Positions 1 to 9,039 of a stretch of 64,000 nt of DNA are shown piece by piece (positions within the stretch are counted from its first letter, which is position 1; each line of letters begins with the position of its first letter). Both the position numbers and the translations under genes were made by a program. Under the pieces are notes generated by a model. The model made no database searches. It was given only the letters and a program-made list of their open reading frames with translations, and was not told the DNA's origin. The stretch is from Chondromyces crocatus (GTDB lineage Bacteria > Myxococcota_A > Polyangia > Polyangiales > Polyangiaceae): assembly GCF_001189295.1 (NCBI RefSeq), contig NZ_CP012159.1:2184001-2248000 (forward strand), read 5' to 3'.

Positions 1-277
1 CCTCCAGATTTTCACCCGGATCACGCTCCCCTTGCTGAAGCCTGCCCTGCTCGTCGCCCTCATCTTTCGTACGCTCGATGCGCTGCGCGTCTTCGACGTC
101 TTCTTCGTGATGTTCGGGAGCCGCCCCGACATGCAGACGATGGCCACCTATGCTCAGGAGATCCTGGTGAGCATCTCGGACGTTGGCTACGGGTCGGCGC
201 TTTCGATGGCGATCTTCCTGGTGATTGCCGTCTTCATCGGGCTCTACGTCATCGCGTTTCGCCGGGAGAACACCTGA
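1..277 (+). CDS. ABC transporter permease, C-terminal part (MalF/UgpA type), cut by window edge
   Basis: The reading frame is open from base 2 to a TGA at 275-277, so only the last ~91 codons are present. The frame begins inside the cytoplasmic EAA loop of a binding-protein-dependent permease (residues reading RITLPLLKPAL). Two hydrophobic membrane segments and a short basic tail (FRRENT) follow. In this family the EAA loop docks on the ATPase, and the protein forms half of the inner-membrane channel of a carbohydrate importer. Its stop codon overlaps the ATG of the next permease (TGATG), which fits tight co-translation of the two halves. The substrate cannot be read from this fragment; sugar or glycerol-phosphate importers are the usual relatives. 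Confidence 0.85.
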   Translation, partial: LQIFTRITLPLLKPALLVALIFRTLDALRVFDVFFVMFGSRPDMQTMATYAQEILVSISDVGYGSALSMAIFLVIAVFIGLYVIAFRRENT

Positions 278-1119
278 TGCTTTCCACGCTGTTGCGTCGA
301 GTGGGGCTTGGTGTGCTCGTCGCAGCGTTTCTGCTCTTCACGGTGTTCCCGTTCTTCTGGGCGTTTCTCTCGTCCATCAAGCCGAGCGAAGAGCTCTTTG
401 CCACCCCGCTCCGCTTCTGGCCTGAGCGACCCACCGTGGAGAACTACCGACTGGTCCTTGGGAATGGAGACTTCCTGCGCGCGGCGCTGAACAGCGTCGT
501 CGTCGCCCTCTCGGTGACGGCCCTCTCCATCGCTGTGGGAGCCCTGGCGGCCTTCTCCCTCTGCAGGTTCCGCTTCAGGGGACGGAGTGTCGTCCTCTAC
601 GCCGTGCTGGCCATGACGCTCTTTCCCCAGATCGCCGTGCTGGGCGCCTTGTTTCAGCTCGTCAACCTGCTGGGACTTTTCAACCAGCTACCAGCGCTCA
701 CGCTCACGTACCTGATCTTCACGCTGCCCTTCACGGTCTGGGTCCTGACCAGCTTTCTCGAAGCCATCCCGGTGGAGGTGGAGGAAGCCGCGTACATGGA
801 TGGGGCGACGCCGTTCCAGGTCTTCACCCGGATCATGCTGCCTCTCTCGACACCGGGGATGGTGACCACTGGCTTGCTTTCCTTCATCGCTGCATGGAAC
901 GAGCTGCTCTTCGCGCTCTCGTTCACGCAGACCCCCGACAAGCGCACCGTCACCTATGCGATCCTGTCCTTCTCGGCGACCACCAGCTCGGCGTACGAGA
1001 TCCCCTGGGGCCAGATGATGGCTGCCTCGGTGCTCGTGACGGCACCGCTGCTGGCGCTGGCCTTGGGGTTCCAGCGCCGCATCCTTGCGGGGCTCACGGC
1101 GGGGGCCGTGAAGGGATGA
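277..1119 (+). CDS. Carbohydrate ABC transporter permease (MalG type)
   Basis: This 280-residue inner-membrane protein has about six hydrophobic segments. The EAA motif lies near residues 169-188 (EEAAYMDGATPFQVFTRIML), the contact point for the ATPase subunit. Length and order match MalG/UgpE/LacG permeases of the CUT1 family. The start is fixed by the TGATG overlap with the upstream permease, so the two are expected to be translated together and to form the heterodimeric channel. No ATPase or binding protein follows; they may lie upstream of the window, since the next gene is on the other strand. MalG-like is certain at family level; the transported sugar is unknown. Confidence 0.9.
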   Translation: MLSTLLRRVGLGVLVAAFLLFTVFPFFWAFLSSIKPSEELFATPLRFWPERPTVENYRLVLGNGDFLRAALNSVVVALSVTALSIAVGALAAFSLCRFRFRGRSVVLYAVLAMTLFPQIAVLGALFQLVNLLGLFNQLPALTLTYLIFTLPFTVWVLTSFLEAIPVEVEEAAYMDGATPFQVFTRIMLPLSTPGMVTTGLLSFIAAWNELLFALSFTQTPDKRTVTYAILSFSATTSSAYEIPWGQMMAASVLVTAPLLALALGFQRRILAGLTAGAVKG

Positions 1120-1169
1120 GCTGAAGGGCTGGGAGGGGAGCGCGACCGATGCGCCGATGACCCGCGCGA

Positions 1170-1529
1170 CTACCGCGTCTTGCGCGGATCAACGGCCTGA
1201 GGGTGCTCATTGTAGTAAGCGTCCAGGCTCTCTCGTGTGATCTCCACCTCGAGCACGCCGTCCTTCTCGATGCGCGCCTGGCAGCCCAGCCGGCTGTTCG
1301 CGCGCACGTCGAAGGCCTTGTCCATGATGTCTTCTTCGTCTTCTTCGGCCTCGCTCAGCAGCTCGCGCCCCTTGAGCACGTAGACGTGGCAGGTGGAACA
1401 CCCGCACACCCCTCCACAGGCATCGCCCTCGGGCGCTTCCACCTGCTTCGCCGCGCCGAGGACCGACGTTCCCACCGGCACCTCGACGTCCCAGGTGCGC
1501 CCATGCGCGTTGAATCGCACCGTTGCCAT
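1170..1529 (-). CDS. fdx: Isc-type [2Fe-2S] ferredoxin
   Basis: This 119-residue adrenodoxin-type ferredoxin is the last gene of the isc operon. The cluster ligands are Cys38, Cys44, Cys47 and Cys83 (C-x5-C-x2-C-x35-C), with an additional Cys42 as in the E. coli Fdx motif CGGVC. In the Isc system Fdx passes electrons to IscS/IscU during cluster assembly. Its ATG overlaps the hscA stop. Two ATGs are adjacent (1532 and 1529); the second lies six bases after a GGAGG and is chosen. The acidic stretch around residues 57-70 (SEAEEDEEDIMD) is typical of the partner-docking helix. Confidence 0.92.
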   Translation of the reverse strand: MATVRFNAHGRTWDVEVPVGTSVLGAAKQVEAPEGDACGGVCGCSTCHVYVLKGRELLSEAEEDEEDIMDKAFDVRANSRLGCQARIEKDGVLEVEITRESLDAYYNEHPQAVDPRKTR

Positions 1530-3469
1530 CATCCACCTCCGCCGGCATTCGCTCGGTGCTCTGCCACGTGCTGATCCACGCCCTTGGCTTGCGACACCTC
1601 GGTCTCCAGCTCCTCCACCTGACGGCCGGCGATCGCACGCGCCACTGCGCGGTCCATCCGCCGCCCTGCCCACCCATGGGTCGCCTCGTCCAGCGCCTCG
1701 ATCCGGTGCTGCACAACCCCAGCCCGGGTGCCCTTCAAGGCTGCGGCCAGGGCGTTCATGGCCTCCTCGATCTGTGCGCGCTCGTCGCCTTCGAGCAGAT
1801 CGGCGTCGACGGCCAGCGCCTTCTGCGTGGCCAGGAGGACGCGCTCCGCCTCGACGCGCGCCTCGACGAGCCGCCGTCGCTCCAGATCTTCCTCCCCGTG
1901 GTCCAGTGCGGCGAGCAGCATCTCCTCCACCTGCTCGTCACTCAGCCCGTAGCTCGGCTTGACCTCGACCTTCTGCTCCACGCCGGTGGTCAGCTCCTTC
2001 GCCGTCACGCTGAGGAGCCCATCGGCGTCGACCCGGAACGTCACCTCGAGGCGCGCCATCCCGGCAGGCATCGGCGGGATGCCCTTCAAGGTGAAGCGGG
2101 CCAGGGAGCGACAGTCCGCGGCCATCTCGCGCTCCCCTTGCACGATGTGCAGATCGAAGCCCGTCTGGTTGTCCGCGTACGTGGTGAAGGTCTGCCGCGC
2201 TCCGGTGGGAATCGTCGTGTTCCTCGGCAGAATCTTCTCCGCCACGCCACCCATCGTCTCCAGCCCGAGCGACAGCGGCAGCACATCGAGGAGCAGCACC
2301 TCGTCGGCACGGTCCTGCGATCCCGCGAGCAGATCCGCCTGGATCGCCGCGCCCAGCGCGACGACCTCGTCGGGATCGATGTCCCCCAGGGGGTCCCGCC
2401 CGAACAGCTTCGCGACGTACGAACGCACGTACGGAACCCGCGTCGAGCCTCCGACCAGGATCACGCCCGTCAGCTCTTCCGCCTTCACCCCGGCATCTCG
2501 CAGCGCGCGCCGGCACGCCACGCCCGTCTTCTCGACGATCGGCCCGACGAGCGCGTCGAACTCCGCGCGTGTCACCGTGATCATCCGCGTCGCGTCGGTG
2601 GTGCCAGCCACCGGAATCTCCACCTCGATCGAGGTTCCCTCGGTCAAGCGATGCTTCACCTCGCGCGCCAGATCGAGCGCCAGCCGCACCACCTCGGGCT
2701 GTGTGGCCCCCTCGGCGCCCATCTCCTGGAGTAGCCGGCCGGCGAGTGCCCGGTCCATGTCGTCGCCGCCCAGCGCGCTGTCGCCGCCCGTGGACTTCAC
2801 CTGGAAGACGCCGTCGTCCAGGAGCAATACCGTGATGTCGAACGTTCCCCCGCCCAGATCGTAGACGGCGAACAGGCCGTTCTGCTGCTTGTCCAGCCCG
2901 TAAGCCAGGGCTGCCGCCGTCGGCTCGTTCAGGAGCCGCAGCACCTCCAGCCCCGCGAGGCGCCCTGCGTCCTTGGTCGCCTGCCGCTGCGCGTCGTCGA
3001 AGTAGGCCGGCACGGTGATCACGGCCGGCCCCACCGAACGCAGCTCCCGCTCTGCCGACGTCCGCAGCTCCTTCAGGATCTCCGCCGACACCTCCAGTGG
3101 CGTCACCACCCGGTCCCGCACCTGGAACCGGACGCTCTTGGCCTCTTCGGGCGTGCTCGGCGTCGCGAACTCGTACGGGCCCAGCCGCCGGGTCTCAGGA
3201 TCATCCGCGCCGCGCCCCATGAAGCGCTTCACGCTCACGATCGTCTCGCGCGGGTGTGCCTGAGCCATCCGCTTCGCGGGCGCACCCACCAGCGTGCCGC
3301 CTCGCGCGTCGTAGTGGACCACCGACGGGACCAGCCGGTCTCCATTGCAGTCGTCGATCACGAGTGGCTTGCCGTCGCGCACCCGGGCGACGAGCGAGTT
3401 CGTCGTTCCCAGGTCGATGCCGATCGGCGTGGGCCGAGCTTTGGGGTCGAAGATGTCGATCAGGGTCAT
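1529..3469 (-). CDS. hscA: Fe-S scaffold chaperone HscA (Hsp70 family)
   Basis: This 646-residue Hsp70 is slightly longer than E. coli HscA (616). The ATPase signature [12 protein letters not shown] is near residues 17-28, the phosphate-2 loop [14 protein letters not shown] near 200, and the substrate-binding domain covers about 395-510. HscA binds the LPPVK motif of IscU and, with the J-protein HscB, drives cluster release to target proteins. Assignment to HscA rather than DnaK rests mainly on position: hscB lies upstream with a 4-base overlap and fdx downstream with a stop/start overlap. The charged helical tail beyond residue ~510 is an ordinary Hsp70 lid plus extension. Confidence 0.93.
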   Translation of the reverse strand: MTLIDIFDPKARPTPIGIDLGTTNSLVARVRDGKPLVIDDCNGDRLVPSVVHYDARGGTLVGAPAKRMAQAHPRETIVSVKRFMGRGADDPETRRLGPYEFATPSTPEEAKSVRFQVRDRVVTPLEVSAEILKELRTSAERELRSVGPAVITVPAYFDDAQRQATKDAGRLAGLEVLRLLNEPTAAALAYGLDKQQNGLFAVYDLGGGTFDITVLLLDDGVFQVKSTGGDSALGGDDMDRALAGRLLQEMGAEGATQPEVVRLALDLAREVKHRLTEGTSIEVEIPVAGTTDATRMITVTRAEFDALVGPIVEKTGVACRRALRDAGVKAEELTGVILVGGSTRVPYVRSYVAKLFGRDPLGDIDPDEVVALGAAIQADLLAGSQDRADEVLLLDVLPLSLGLETMGGVAEKILPRNTTIPTGARQTFTTYADNQTGFDLHIVQGEREMAADCRSLARFTLKGIPPMPAGMARLEVTFRVDADGLLSVTAKELTTGVEQKVEVKPSYGLSDEQVEEMLLAALDHGEEDLERRRLVEARVEAERVLLATQKALAVDADLLEGDERAQIEEAMNALAAALKGTRAGVVQHRIEALDEATHGWAGRRMDRAVARAIAGRQVEELETEVSQAKGVDQHVAEHRANAGGGG

Positions 3470-4005
3470 GGCAGAGCGTCCGTCAGGTCTTCCTCGATCG
3501 CGCTCACCTCGTCGAGGAACCGTCGAAAGTATTTCAGCTCCGAGAGGCGGGGCAGCGCCTTCTCGATGCTCGTCCTGTCACCCGCGCTGCCGTCGAGCAC
3601 GGTACCCAGCGCTGCGAGTGACGCCTCCTCCCGCGCCCGCACCTGCGTCCCGAGAGCCTCCACCCGCGCGCGGTCCTTGCGACGGGCGGCCTCGGACAGC
3701 TCTTCGCGAAGCTCCATCACCTCCATCAGGAACGCCGGGTCGGCCTTGGGCATCGCGTCTTCCCGCAGCTCGACGCCGGAACGCGCCATGAGCGCTTCGG
3801 CCCGCCGGATCGGATCCCGCACCACGCGCCAGGCTTCGTTCACCTCGATCGCGCGCCCCAGCGACAAGCGCCGCTCCGCAGCGGGCGCACCGGCATAGCG
3901 GTCGGGGTGCAAGGCGCGGCTGAGCTCGCGGTGACGCTGCTCCACCGCGCGGAGATCGAGGGTGAACCTGGGCTCCACGCCCAGGATGGCGAACGGATCC
4001 TTCAT
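3466..4005 (-). CDS. hscB: J-domain co-chaperone HscB
   Basis: This 179-residue protein has an N-terminal J-domain with the HPD motif at residues 33-35, which stimulates the HscA ATPase. A C-terminal three-helix domain (from about residue 85) contains the sequence [13 protein letters not shown] typical of the IscU-binding region. Length and architecture match E. coli HscB (171 residues). The gene overlaps hscA by four bases (ATGA) and lies 27 bases after iscA. It acts in the cytoplasm to deliver IscU carrying a cluster to HscA. Confidence 0.92.
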   Translation of the reverse strand: MKDPFAILGVEPRFTLDLRAVEQRHRELSRALHPDRYAGAPAAERRLSLGRAIEVNEAWRVVRDPIRRAEALMARSGVELREDAMPKADPAFLMEVMELREELSEAARRKDRARVEALGTQVRAREEASLAALGTVLDGSAGDRTSIEKALPRLSELKYFRRFLDEVSAIEEDLTDALP

Positions 4006-4032
4006 GGCGCGCTGACCTTCGTCTGCCGCGCT

Positions 4033-4437
4033 TCAGCCGACCTGGAAGGAGTGACCGCAGCCGCAGCGCGACGCCTCCTGCGGGTTCAGGAACTTGAAGC
4101 CCTGGTGCATGAGCTTCTTCTCCCAGTCGAGCGCCGAGCCGGCCAGGTAGATGATGCTCTTCTTGTCGCAGTGCACCCGGACCTTCGCCTTGCCTTCGTC
4201 GGCGAACTCCATCACCAGGTCGCCGTTGCGCGGCGGCTTGTCGTCGAACTCGATGACGTACGAGAACCCCGAGCACCCACCACCACGAATCCCCACCCGG
4301 ATCGCCGCATCGGGCGTCCCGCGCTTGGCGAGCTGACCCCGCATCGCCTCCACGGCGGCGGGGGTGACCACCAGCGAGCGCTTCGGCTTCTGCTCTGCGC
4401 TGGCGGTCGTCGTGGTCGTTTCGTCGGTCGTCGTCAT
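4033..4437 (-). CDS. iscA: A-type Fe-S carrier IscA
   Basis: This 134-residue protein has the HesB/IscA fold with the three conserved cysteines, one in GGGCSGFSY and two in the C-terminal CGCGHSF. A-type carriers accept clusters from IscU and pass them to apo-enzymes. The ATG at 4437 is chosen because an AGGAGA precedes it at good distance and the family domain starts soon after. The first ~20 residues form a Thr/Glu-rich extension (MTTTDETTTTTASAEQKPKR) not found in short IscA proteins. The gene lies between iscU and hscB in an uninterrupted minus-strand operon. ErpA is the only serious alternative; context favours IscA. Confidence 0.9.
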   Translation of the reverse strand: MTTTDETTTTTASAEQKPKRSLVVTPAAVEAMRGQLAKRGTPDAAIRVGIRGGGCSGFSYVIEFDDKPPRNGDLVMEFADEGKAKVRVHCDKKSIIYLAGSALDWEKKLMHQGFKFLNPQEASRCGCGHSFQVG

Positions 4438-4520
4438 AACTTCTCCTGCGTGGGCCTCGGCCGTCGCGGGGGCGCTCCGGTCGTTCCTGGAGGTTGCCGT
4501 CTCCGCCGCGCCCACCGCGC

Positions 4521-4967
4521 TCACTCCCCGCGCGCCCCGGCGGCTTCGCCGTCGGCCTTGGCCTCGGGCTCCCCCGCCAGCGCACGCCGCGCCGTTTGCT
4601 TCGTCCTGAAGTCGGAGATCGCGCTCTTGATCGCGTCCTCCGCGAGGACCGAGCAGTGGATCTTCACCGGCGGCAGGTTCAGCTCCTCGGCGATCATGCT
4701 GTTCTTGATCGTCTCGGCCTCGTCCACCGTCTTGCCCTTCAGCCACTCCGTCGCGAGCGACGACGAAGCGATGGCCGAGCCGCAGCCGAAGGTTTTGAAC
4801 TTCGCATCCTCGATGATGCCGTCCTTCACCTTGATCTGGAGCCGCATCACGTCACCGCAGGCCGGCGCGCCGACGAGACCGGTCCCCACCTCGGGATCGT
4901 CCTTGTCGAGAGCGCCCACGTTCCGGGGGTTCTCGTAGTGCTCGATGACTTTCTCGCTGTATGCCAT
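4521..4967 (-). CDS. iscU: Fe-S cluster scaffold IscU
   Basis: This 148-residue scaffold carries the three cluster-ligand cysteines Cys37 (GAPACGDVM), Cys62 (FGCGSAIAS) and Cys105 (VKIHCSV). The HscA-recognition motif LPPVK is at 98-102. IscU receives persulfide sulfur from IscS and builds [2Fe-2S] clusters. The core ends near residue 125; a 20-residue Ala/Gly/Glu-rich tail is added compared with the 128-residue E. coli protein. iscS lies 68 bases upstream and iscA follows. All residues needed for scaffold function are present. Confidence 0.95.
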   Translation of the reverse strand: MAYSEKVIEHYENPRNVGALDKDDPEVGTGLVGAPACGDVMRLQIKVKDGIIEDAKFKTFGCGSAIASSSLATEWLKGKTVDEAETIKNSMIAEELNLPPVKIHCSVLAEDAIKSAISDFRTKQTARRALAGEPEAKADGEAAGARGE

Positions 4968-5035
4968 GGCTGCTCTCGATTCTTCCTTGGCTATCGCCGT
5001 TGAATTCTAGCATCCGCGCGGGCGGATCGCGGCTC

Positions 5036-6259
5036 TCAGTGCGCCGCCCACTGCACGCTGCTCAGATCGATCCCCTCCTTGAACATCTCGTAGAGGGGTG
5101 ACATCTCACGCAGCTTCTTCACCTTGCCGATCACCAGATCGGCCACGTAATCGATCTCTTCCTCGGTGTTGAACCGGCCGATGCCGAACCGGATCGACGA
5201 GTGAGCGAGATCGTCGCCCACGCCCATCGCATGCAGCACGTACGAGGGTTCCAGGCTCGCGCTGGTGCAAGCCGACCCGCTGGAGACGGCGACATCCTTG
5301 ATCGCCATCATCAGCGCCTCGCCCTCCACGAAGCTGAACGACACGTTCAGGTTGCCGGGAAGACGGGATTTCATCGACCCGTTCACCCGCAGCTCGTCCA
5401 GCTCCTTCATCAGCCGCAGGCGCAGCCGCTCACGGAGCCCGAAGAGCTTGTGCGACTCGGCCTCGCCCTCCTGGATCAGGATTTCTGCCGCCTTGGCGAA
5501 GCCCACGATGCCAGGCACGTTCAGCGTGCCCGAGCGCATCCCGAACTCGTGGCCGCCGCCGTCCATCTGTGCCGTCAGACGCACGCGCGGCTTCGAGCGG
5601 CGCACGTAGAGGCAGCCCACGCCCTTCGGCCCGTAGATCTTGTGGGCCGTCACGCTTGCCAGGTCGACGTTCATCTTCTCCACGTCGAATGGCACCTTGC
5701 CGATCCCCTGCACCGCGTCGGAGTGCAGCAGCACCCCCCGCGCGCGGGTGATCTTGCCGATCTCCGCGATCGGCTGCACCGAGCCCACCTCGTTGTTGGC
5801 GAGCATCACCGACACGAGCAGCGTCCGGTCGGTGATCGCCTTCGCCACATCGTCGGGATCCACCAGGCCGTCCTTGTCGACGTTCAGGTAGGTCACCTCG
5901 TAGCCCTGCTTCTCCAGCCGCTTGCAGGTGTCGAGGATCGCCTTGTGCTCCACCACCGTCGTGATGATGTGGTTGCCCTTCTCCTTGTAGAACTCGGCAA
6001 CGCCCTTCAGCGCCAGGTTGTCGCTCTCCGTGGCGCCGGAGGTGAAGACGATCTCCTTCGGGTTCGACGCACCGATCAGCTTCGCGATCGTCTCGCGCGC
6101 CTTCGACACGGCCTCCTCTGCCGTCCAGCCGTAGGCGTGGCTGCGGCTCGCCGCGTTGCCGAACTTCCCCGAGAAGTACGGCAGCATGGCCTCGAGCACC
6201 CGCGGATCGACCGGCGTCGTCGCGTGATTGTCCATGTAGATGGGGAACTGAATGGCCAT
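5036..6259 (-). CDS. iscS: Cysteine desulfurase IscS
   Basis: This 407-residue PLP enzyme converts cysteine to alanine and hands the sulfur to IscU as persulfide. The N-terminus [16 protein letters not shown] is typical. The PLP lysine is in [12 protein letters not shown] and the catalytic cysteine (about residue 328) in [17 protein letters not shown]. Length equals E. coli IscS (404). The ATG at 6259 is chosen over upstream in-frame starts because family homology begins there. It lies 14 bases after the merR-like stop, so the regulator and the desulfurase are almost certainly co-transcribed. Confidence 0.95.
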   Translation of the reverse strand: MAIQFPIYMDNHATTPVDPRVLEAMLPYFSGKFGNAASRSHAYGWTAEEAVSKARETIAKLIGASNPKEIVFTSGATESDNLALKGVAEFYKEKGNHIITTVVEHKAILDTCKRLEKQGYEVTYLNVDKDGLVDPDDVAKAITDRTLLVSVMLANNEVGSVQPIAEIGKITRARGVLLHSDAVQGIGKVPFDVEKMNVDLASVTAHKIYGPKGVGCLYVRRSKPRVRLTAQMDGGGHEFGMRSGTLNVPGIVGFAKAAEILIQEGEAESHKLFGLRERLRLRLMKELDELRVNGSMKSRLPGNLNVSFSFVEGEALMMAIKDVAVSSGSACTSASLEPSYVLHAMGVGDDLAHSSIRFGIGRFNTEEEIDYVADLVIGKVKKLREMSPLYEMFKEGIDLSSVQWAAH

Positions 6260-6273
6260 GATCGTCTCTCGGT

Positions 6274-6897
6274 TCAGCGGGGGAGGTTCGGTGCGCGGCG
6301 GCCGTTGCCGCCGTGAATTCCTGCGACCAGCTCCGGCTGGGTCTGGGCCGCGTCGTGGTGGTTGCAGCGTGAGCACGAGACGACGATCTCCGTCGGGTCG
6401 CAGCTCTCGCACGTATCGAGGTAGGCCAGGCTCGCCTGGAGCTCACGCTCCAGCCCTGACAGGTGGGCGATCTGAGCCCGCGTCTCTTCCAGCTTCTGCT
6501 GGTACACCGTCCGCACGTGCGCCATGCCGACCGGCGCGGAGGGGCTCGACTCCCAGTGACTCACGATCTGCTGGATCTGCGACAGCGACAGGCCCAGATC
6601 GTGGAGCTTGCTGATCCAGCGGACCCGCTTCAGCGCCCCCTCGTCATAGAGGCGGTAACGCCCCTTGGAGCGCGCGTGCGGCCGGAGCAGGCCCAGTTCC
6701 TCGTAGTGGTGGATGGCCCTGACGGTCTTCCCCGTCGCCTTTGCCAGGTCTCCGACCTGGAAGAGCCGCTCTTCTTCGCCGCCGCAAGACTCGCCCTGCC
6801 CGTCACCACGGCCGGCCGTCGGATCCGTCCGAGTCTCCGGCGGACCTGCCGTCGGACCGAGATCCTGGGCGAGAGGGAGGTGGTGGCGCTGCGACAT
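6274..6897 (-). CDS. MerR-family regulator with C-terminal Cys cluster, first gene of isc operon
   Basis: This 207-residue protein has a MerR winged helix from about residue 45 ([20 protein letters not shown], then YEELGLLRP). A coiled-coil dimerisation helix follows at about 125-160, then a cysteine cluster C163-x2-C166-x8-C175-x2-C178 followed by NHHD. The first ~44 residues are a polar extension. In this family (SoxR, CueR, ZntR) C-terminal cysteines bind metal or a [2Fe-2S] cluster and switch promoter activity. As first gene of the operon, 14 bases before iscS, it is well placed to sense Fe-S status in the role usually filled by Rrf2-type IscR; this is inference. A zinc-binding structural cluster is the alternative. 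Confidence 0.88.
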   Translation of the reverse strand: MSQRHHLPLAQDLGPTAGPPETRTDPTAGRGDGQGESCGGEEERLFQVGDLAKATGKTVRAIHHYEELGLLRPHARSKGRYRLYDEGALKRVRWISKLHDLGLSLSQIQQIVSHWESSPSAPVGMAHVRTVYQQKLEETRAQIAHLSGLERELQASLAYLDTCESCDPTEIVVSCSRCNHHDAAQTQPELVAGIHGGNGRRAPNLPR

Positions 6898-6911
6898 CGC
6901 TCTTGGAGTCT

Positions 6912-6935
6912 AACCCTTACGTATGCGTTAGGGTT
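6912..6935 (-). promoter_or_regulatory. Inverted repeat, probable operator of the merR-isc operon
   Basis: A 24-bp dyad reads AACCCT-N-ACG-N4-CGT-N-AGGGTT with perfect arms apart from the two N positions. It ends 15 bases before the merR-like ATG. Long GC/AT-mixed dyads of this size are typical MerR-family operators. Here it lies downstream of the predicted -10 element, so binding would be expected to block transcription rather than realign the promoter. Confidence 0.65.
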
Positions 6936-6941
6936 GCGCGA

Positions 6942-6970
6942 GTCATAGGCGCCGTCGTCGAACTTGTCAA
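6942..6970 (-). promoter_or_regulatory. Sigma-70-like promoter of the merR-isc operon
   Basis: On the minus strand TTGACA (6965-6970) is followed after exactly 17 bases by TATGAC (6942-6947). The predicted start of transcription is near 6935, giving a leader of about 38 bases that contains the operator dyad. The -35 hexamer is a perfect consensus, which is unusual in this GC-rich window. Confidence 0.65.
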
Positions 6971-6974
6971 CACG

Positions 6975-6986
6975 CCTGGATCCAGG
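6975..6986. promoter_or_regulatory. Perfect 12-bp palindrome upstream of the isc promoter
   Basis: CCTGGATCCAGG is a perfect palindrome ending 5 bases upstream of the -35 hexamer of the merR-isc promoter. The position, around -45 relative to the predicted start, suits an activator or a second repressor site. The regulator is unknown; a chance palindrome cannot be excluded. Confidence 0.4.
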
Positions 6987-7138
6987 GCTATCCAGTGAGT
7001 CCACCTGTCCAGGTTTCACGGAAGAGCCTGCCTGTAATGAAGGGAGACCGCGTCCTTGACGGAGGCGCAGCGACTCGTGTTCCTTTGTCGGGAGGGGACA
7101 ACATCTGGGCCCCCCAGGAGGCCAGGGACGGCTAGTCG

Positions 7139-8509
7139 ATGAGCCTCGAACAGTACAGGGGTCAATGTCTGGAAAAGCTCCAGTGGGCGCTCGGCCTGCT
7201 CGAGATCCAGGCAGACGCAGGACGTCTCGAGCCTGTGGCCGAGCTCATCGTGCAGACGATGACGGGGCCATGGCGTTACTTCCATACGCCCGATCACATC
7301 TTCGAGGTCGGCGGCACGGACGACCCCATCGAGGTTCTCGCCGCGCTTTTCCACGACATCGTGTACGTGCAGGTCGACCGAGGCATCCACTTCAACCTTG
7401 CCGTCTACCTGACGCCTTACATCGAGCAAGACGACGAGCGGCTTCGCATCCGTGAAGCCTCGGATCTCCCGGCGGACGATGAAGGGCTCGCCCTGATCCT
7501 CGATCTCTTCAACTTCGCGCCAGGCCAGGTCCTCTCTCCGTTCGGCGGGCAGAACGAGCTGCTCAGCGCCATGGTGGCCGTCAAGGTCATGCGCCCCTGG
7601 CTCTCGCTGCGCCTCCTGGCACAGGTGGTGGCCTGCATCGAGGCGACCATCCCGTTCCGTCGCGTGAACGATCAAGGGCTGACCTCGAGCGAGGCGCTCT
7701 GCGCGCGTCTGCGCACGGCGAGCCAGCGCTTCCGCCTGGGTCTCGGCGAGCCGGAGATCCTCGAAGCCGTCATTCGCAGCGTCCGCCTCGCCAACCGTGA
7801 CGTCGGAGGCTTCGGCGACACCAGCGCGTGCTTCCTCGACAACACCTGGAGCTTGCTCCCCGAGACGAACCCTCACTTCAAGAACCCGCACAGCTACACC
7901 GCGCGCGAGTACCGCACGTCGCTCCAGAAGACGGCTGGCTTCCTGGAGTCCCTCGTCCCTTCGATCATCTTTCGCCGCTTCCACGGGGAGCCGGACGAGG
8001 CGACCTACAACGCGCTCGTCGCCCGGGCCGACCACAATCTCGCCGTGGGCCGGCTGTATCTCTGGACCAAGCTGGTGACGATGGCGCTCCTCGAAGCGAT
8101 CTCCCATCGCCTCGGACCGGACGTCCCGCTCACCCTGCTGCTCGGCCAGCTCCCCACCGCAGGGGCGCCTTCGGGGCGTCTCGCCGATCTCCTCCCGCCG
8201 CCATCGCGTCCTCGCTCACCCGAGGGAGCCGTCGAGGACGAGGTGTTCGACCTCCTCGACAAAGGTCGCAGCCGCGAGTCCACGTACGACCTGCGCAACT
8301 CGCCCATGTCGGTGTTCCTCGTCCACGCGATCGGCTTCGACGGGATCCGACGCGAGCTACCGAGAGCGCAGGCGTTCTTCGCCGGCACGCTGGCCGCGGA
8401 GGCCTACTTGAAGGACGGACCTCAGGCCGCGATCGACATCTTGGTCCAGGGGATTGCCGAGCTCTTCGTGCGCCGGAAGCAGGCGGTCACCTGCGCCGGC
8501 TGCACGTGA
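7139..8509 (+). CDS. HD-superfamily-like protein of unknown function
   Basis: This 456-residue soluble protein lacks a signal peptide or membrane segment. Residues ~47-95 contain YFHTPDHIFEV and, about 20 residues on, LAALFHDIVY. These resemble the H...HD metal ligands of predicted HD-superfamily phosphohydrolases (COG4339 type). The rest is helical, with no motif I recognise beyond a second conserved-looking block near 290-330 (ADHNLAVGRLYLW). The start ATG is the first in the frame and an AGGAGG lies rather far upstream (about 16 bases), so the start is uncertain. It stands alone, divergent from the isc operon across a 241-bp gap. Metal-dependent hydrolase is inference. Confidence 0.7.
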   Translation: MSLEQYRGQCLEKLQWALGLLEIQADAGRLEPVAELIVQTMTGPWRYFHTPDHIFEVGGTDDPIEVLAALFHDIVYVQVDRGIHFNLAVYLTPYIEQDDERLRIREASDLPADDEGLALILDLFNFAPGQVLSPFGGQNELLSAMVAVKVMRPWLSLRLLAQVVACIEATIPFRRVNDQGLTSSEALCARLRTASQRFRLGLGEPEILEAVIRSVRLANRDVGGFGDTSACFLDNTWSLLPETNPHFKNPHSYTAREYRTSLQKTAGFLESLVPSIIFRRFHGEPDEATYNALVARADHNLAVGRLYLWTKLVTMALLEAISHRLGPDVPLTLLLGQLPTAGAPSGRLADLLPPPSRPRSPEGAVEDEVFDLLDKGRSRESTYDLRNSPMSVFLVHAIGFDGIRRELPRAQAFFAGTLAAEAYLKDGPQAAIDILVQGIAELFVRRKQAVTCAGCT

Positions 8510-8531
8510 GCTGATGTGAAGAGCGAATCGA

Positions 8532-8843
8532 TCAGAGCCGGCCGGCCTTGGCCTCACCGATCCAGCGCTTGATCTCCTGATCGATCACCTCGATCGCCTT
8601 GCCCTTGAACGGACGCAGCAAGAAGGGCACGTCGAGATCCATCTCGATCTTGCCAGGGCTCAATTCGAACGCGCCCTTCAGCTGGATTCCCTTGGCCGAG
8701 AATCCGACCTCGGCGCGCTTCTCCGAGGACCAGTTCAGGGTCGGATTGTAGTCAGCGAAGCGGTCCTTGTAGGACGAGAAAGCCTTGTCGGTGACGCGGC
8801 GAGCGGTCTCCGGGTCCAGGTCATGGTTAACGACATGCTTCAT
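8532..8843 (-). CDS. Polyhydroxyalkanoic acid system family protein
   Basis: This 103-residue basic protein has the pattern KHVVNHDLDPETARRV..KAFSSYKDRFADYNPTLNW followed by VGFSAKGIQLKGAFELSPGKIEMDLDVPFLLRPF and a basic amphipathic helix ending in IKRWIGEAKAGRL. This matches the small family annotated as putative polyhydroxyalkanoic acid system or granule-associated proteins (about 90-110 residues). No PHA genes lie nearby, so a role in storage granules is only suggested by the family name. The ATG at 8843 begins the conserved region; an upstream ATG at 8897 would add 18 residues without homology. It converges on the preceding plus-strand gene with a 22-bp gap. Confidence 0.7.
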   Translation of the reverse strand: MKHVVNHDLDPETARRVTDKAFSSYKDRFADYNPTLNWSSEKRAEVGFSAKGIQLKGAFELSPGKIEMDLDVPFLLRPFKGKAIEVIDQEIKRWIGEAKAGRL

Positions 8844-9039
8844 GCAGCGCAGCATAGCCAGGACGGCGGCCGCGCGCAGTCGGGCTGGGCCGGACACACG
8901 CCTGAGACGTCATGTTTTTTCCAGTAGTGACGCACCCAGACAGGTCGAGTGTCCCAGTTTGCCCCAGTGTTCAACGACGTTTCAGCGCTGGTGAGCTGGC
9001 TGTGGTGCCGGACTTCACTCACCGCGTCGTGCGCGTTGC

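Noticed and set aside
1120-1169. Terminator between the permease and ferredoxin genes
   Set aside because: The 50-bp gap between these convergent genes shows no convincing hairpin.
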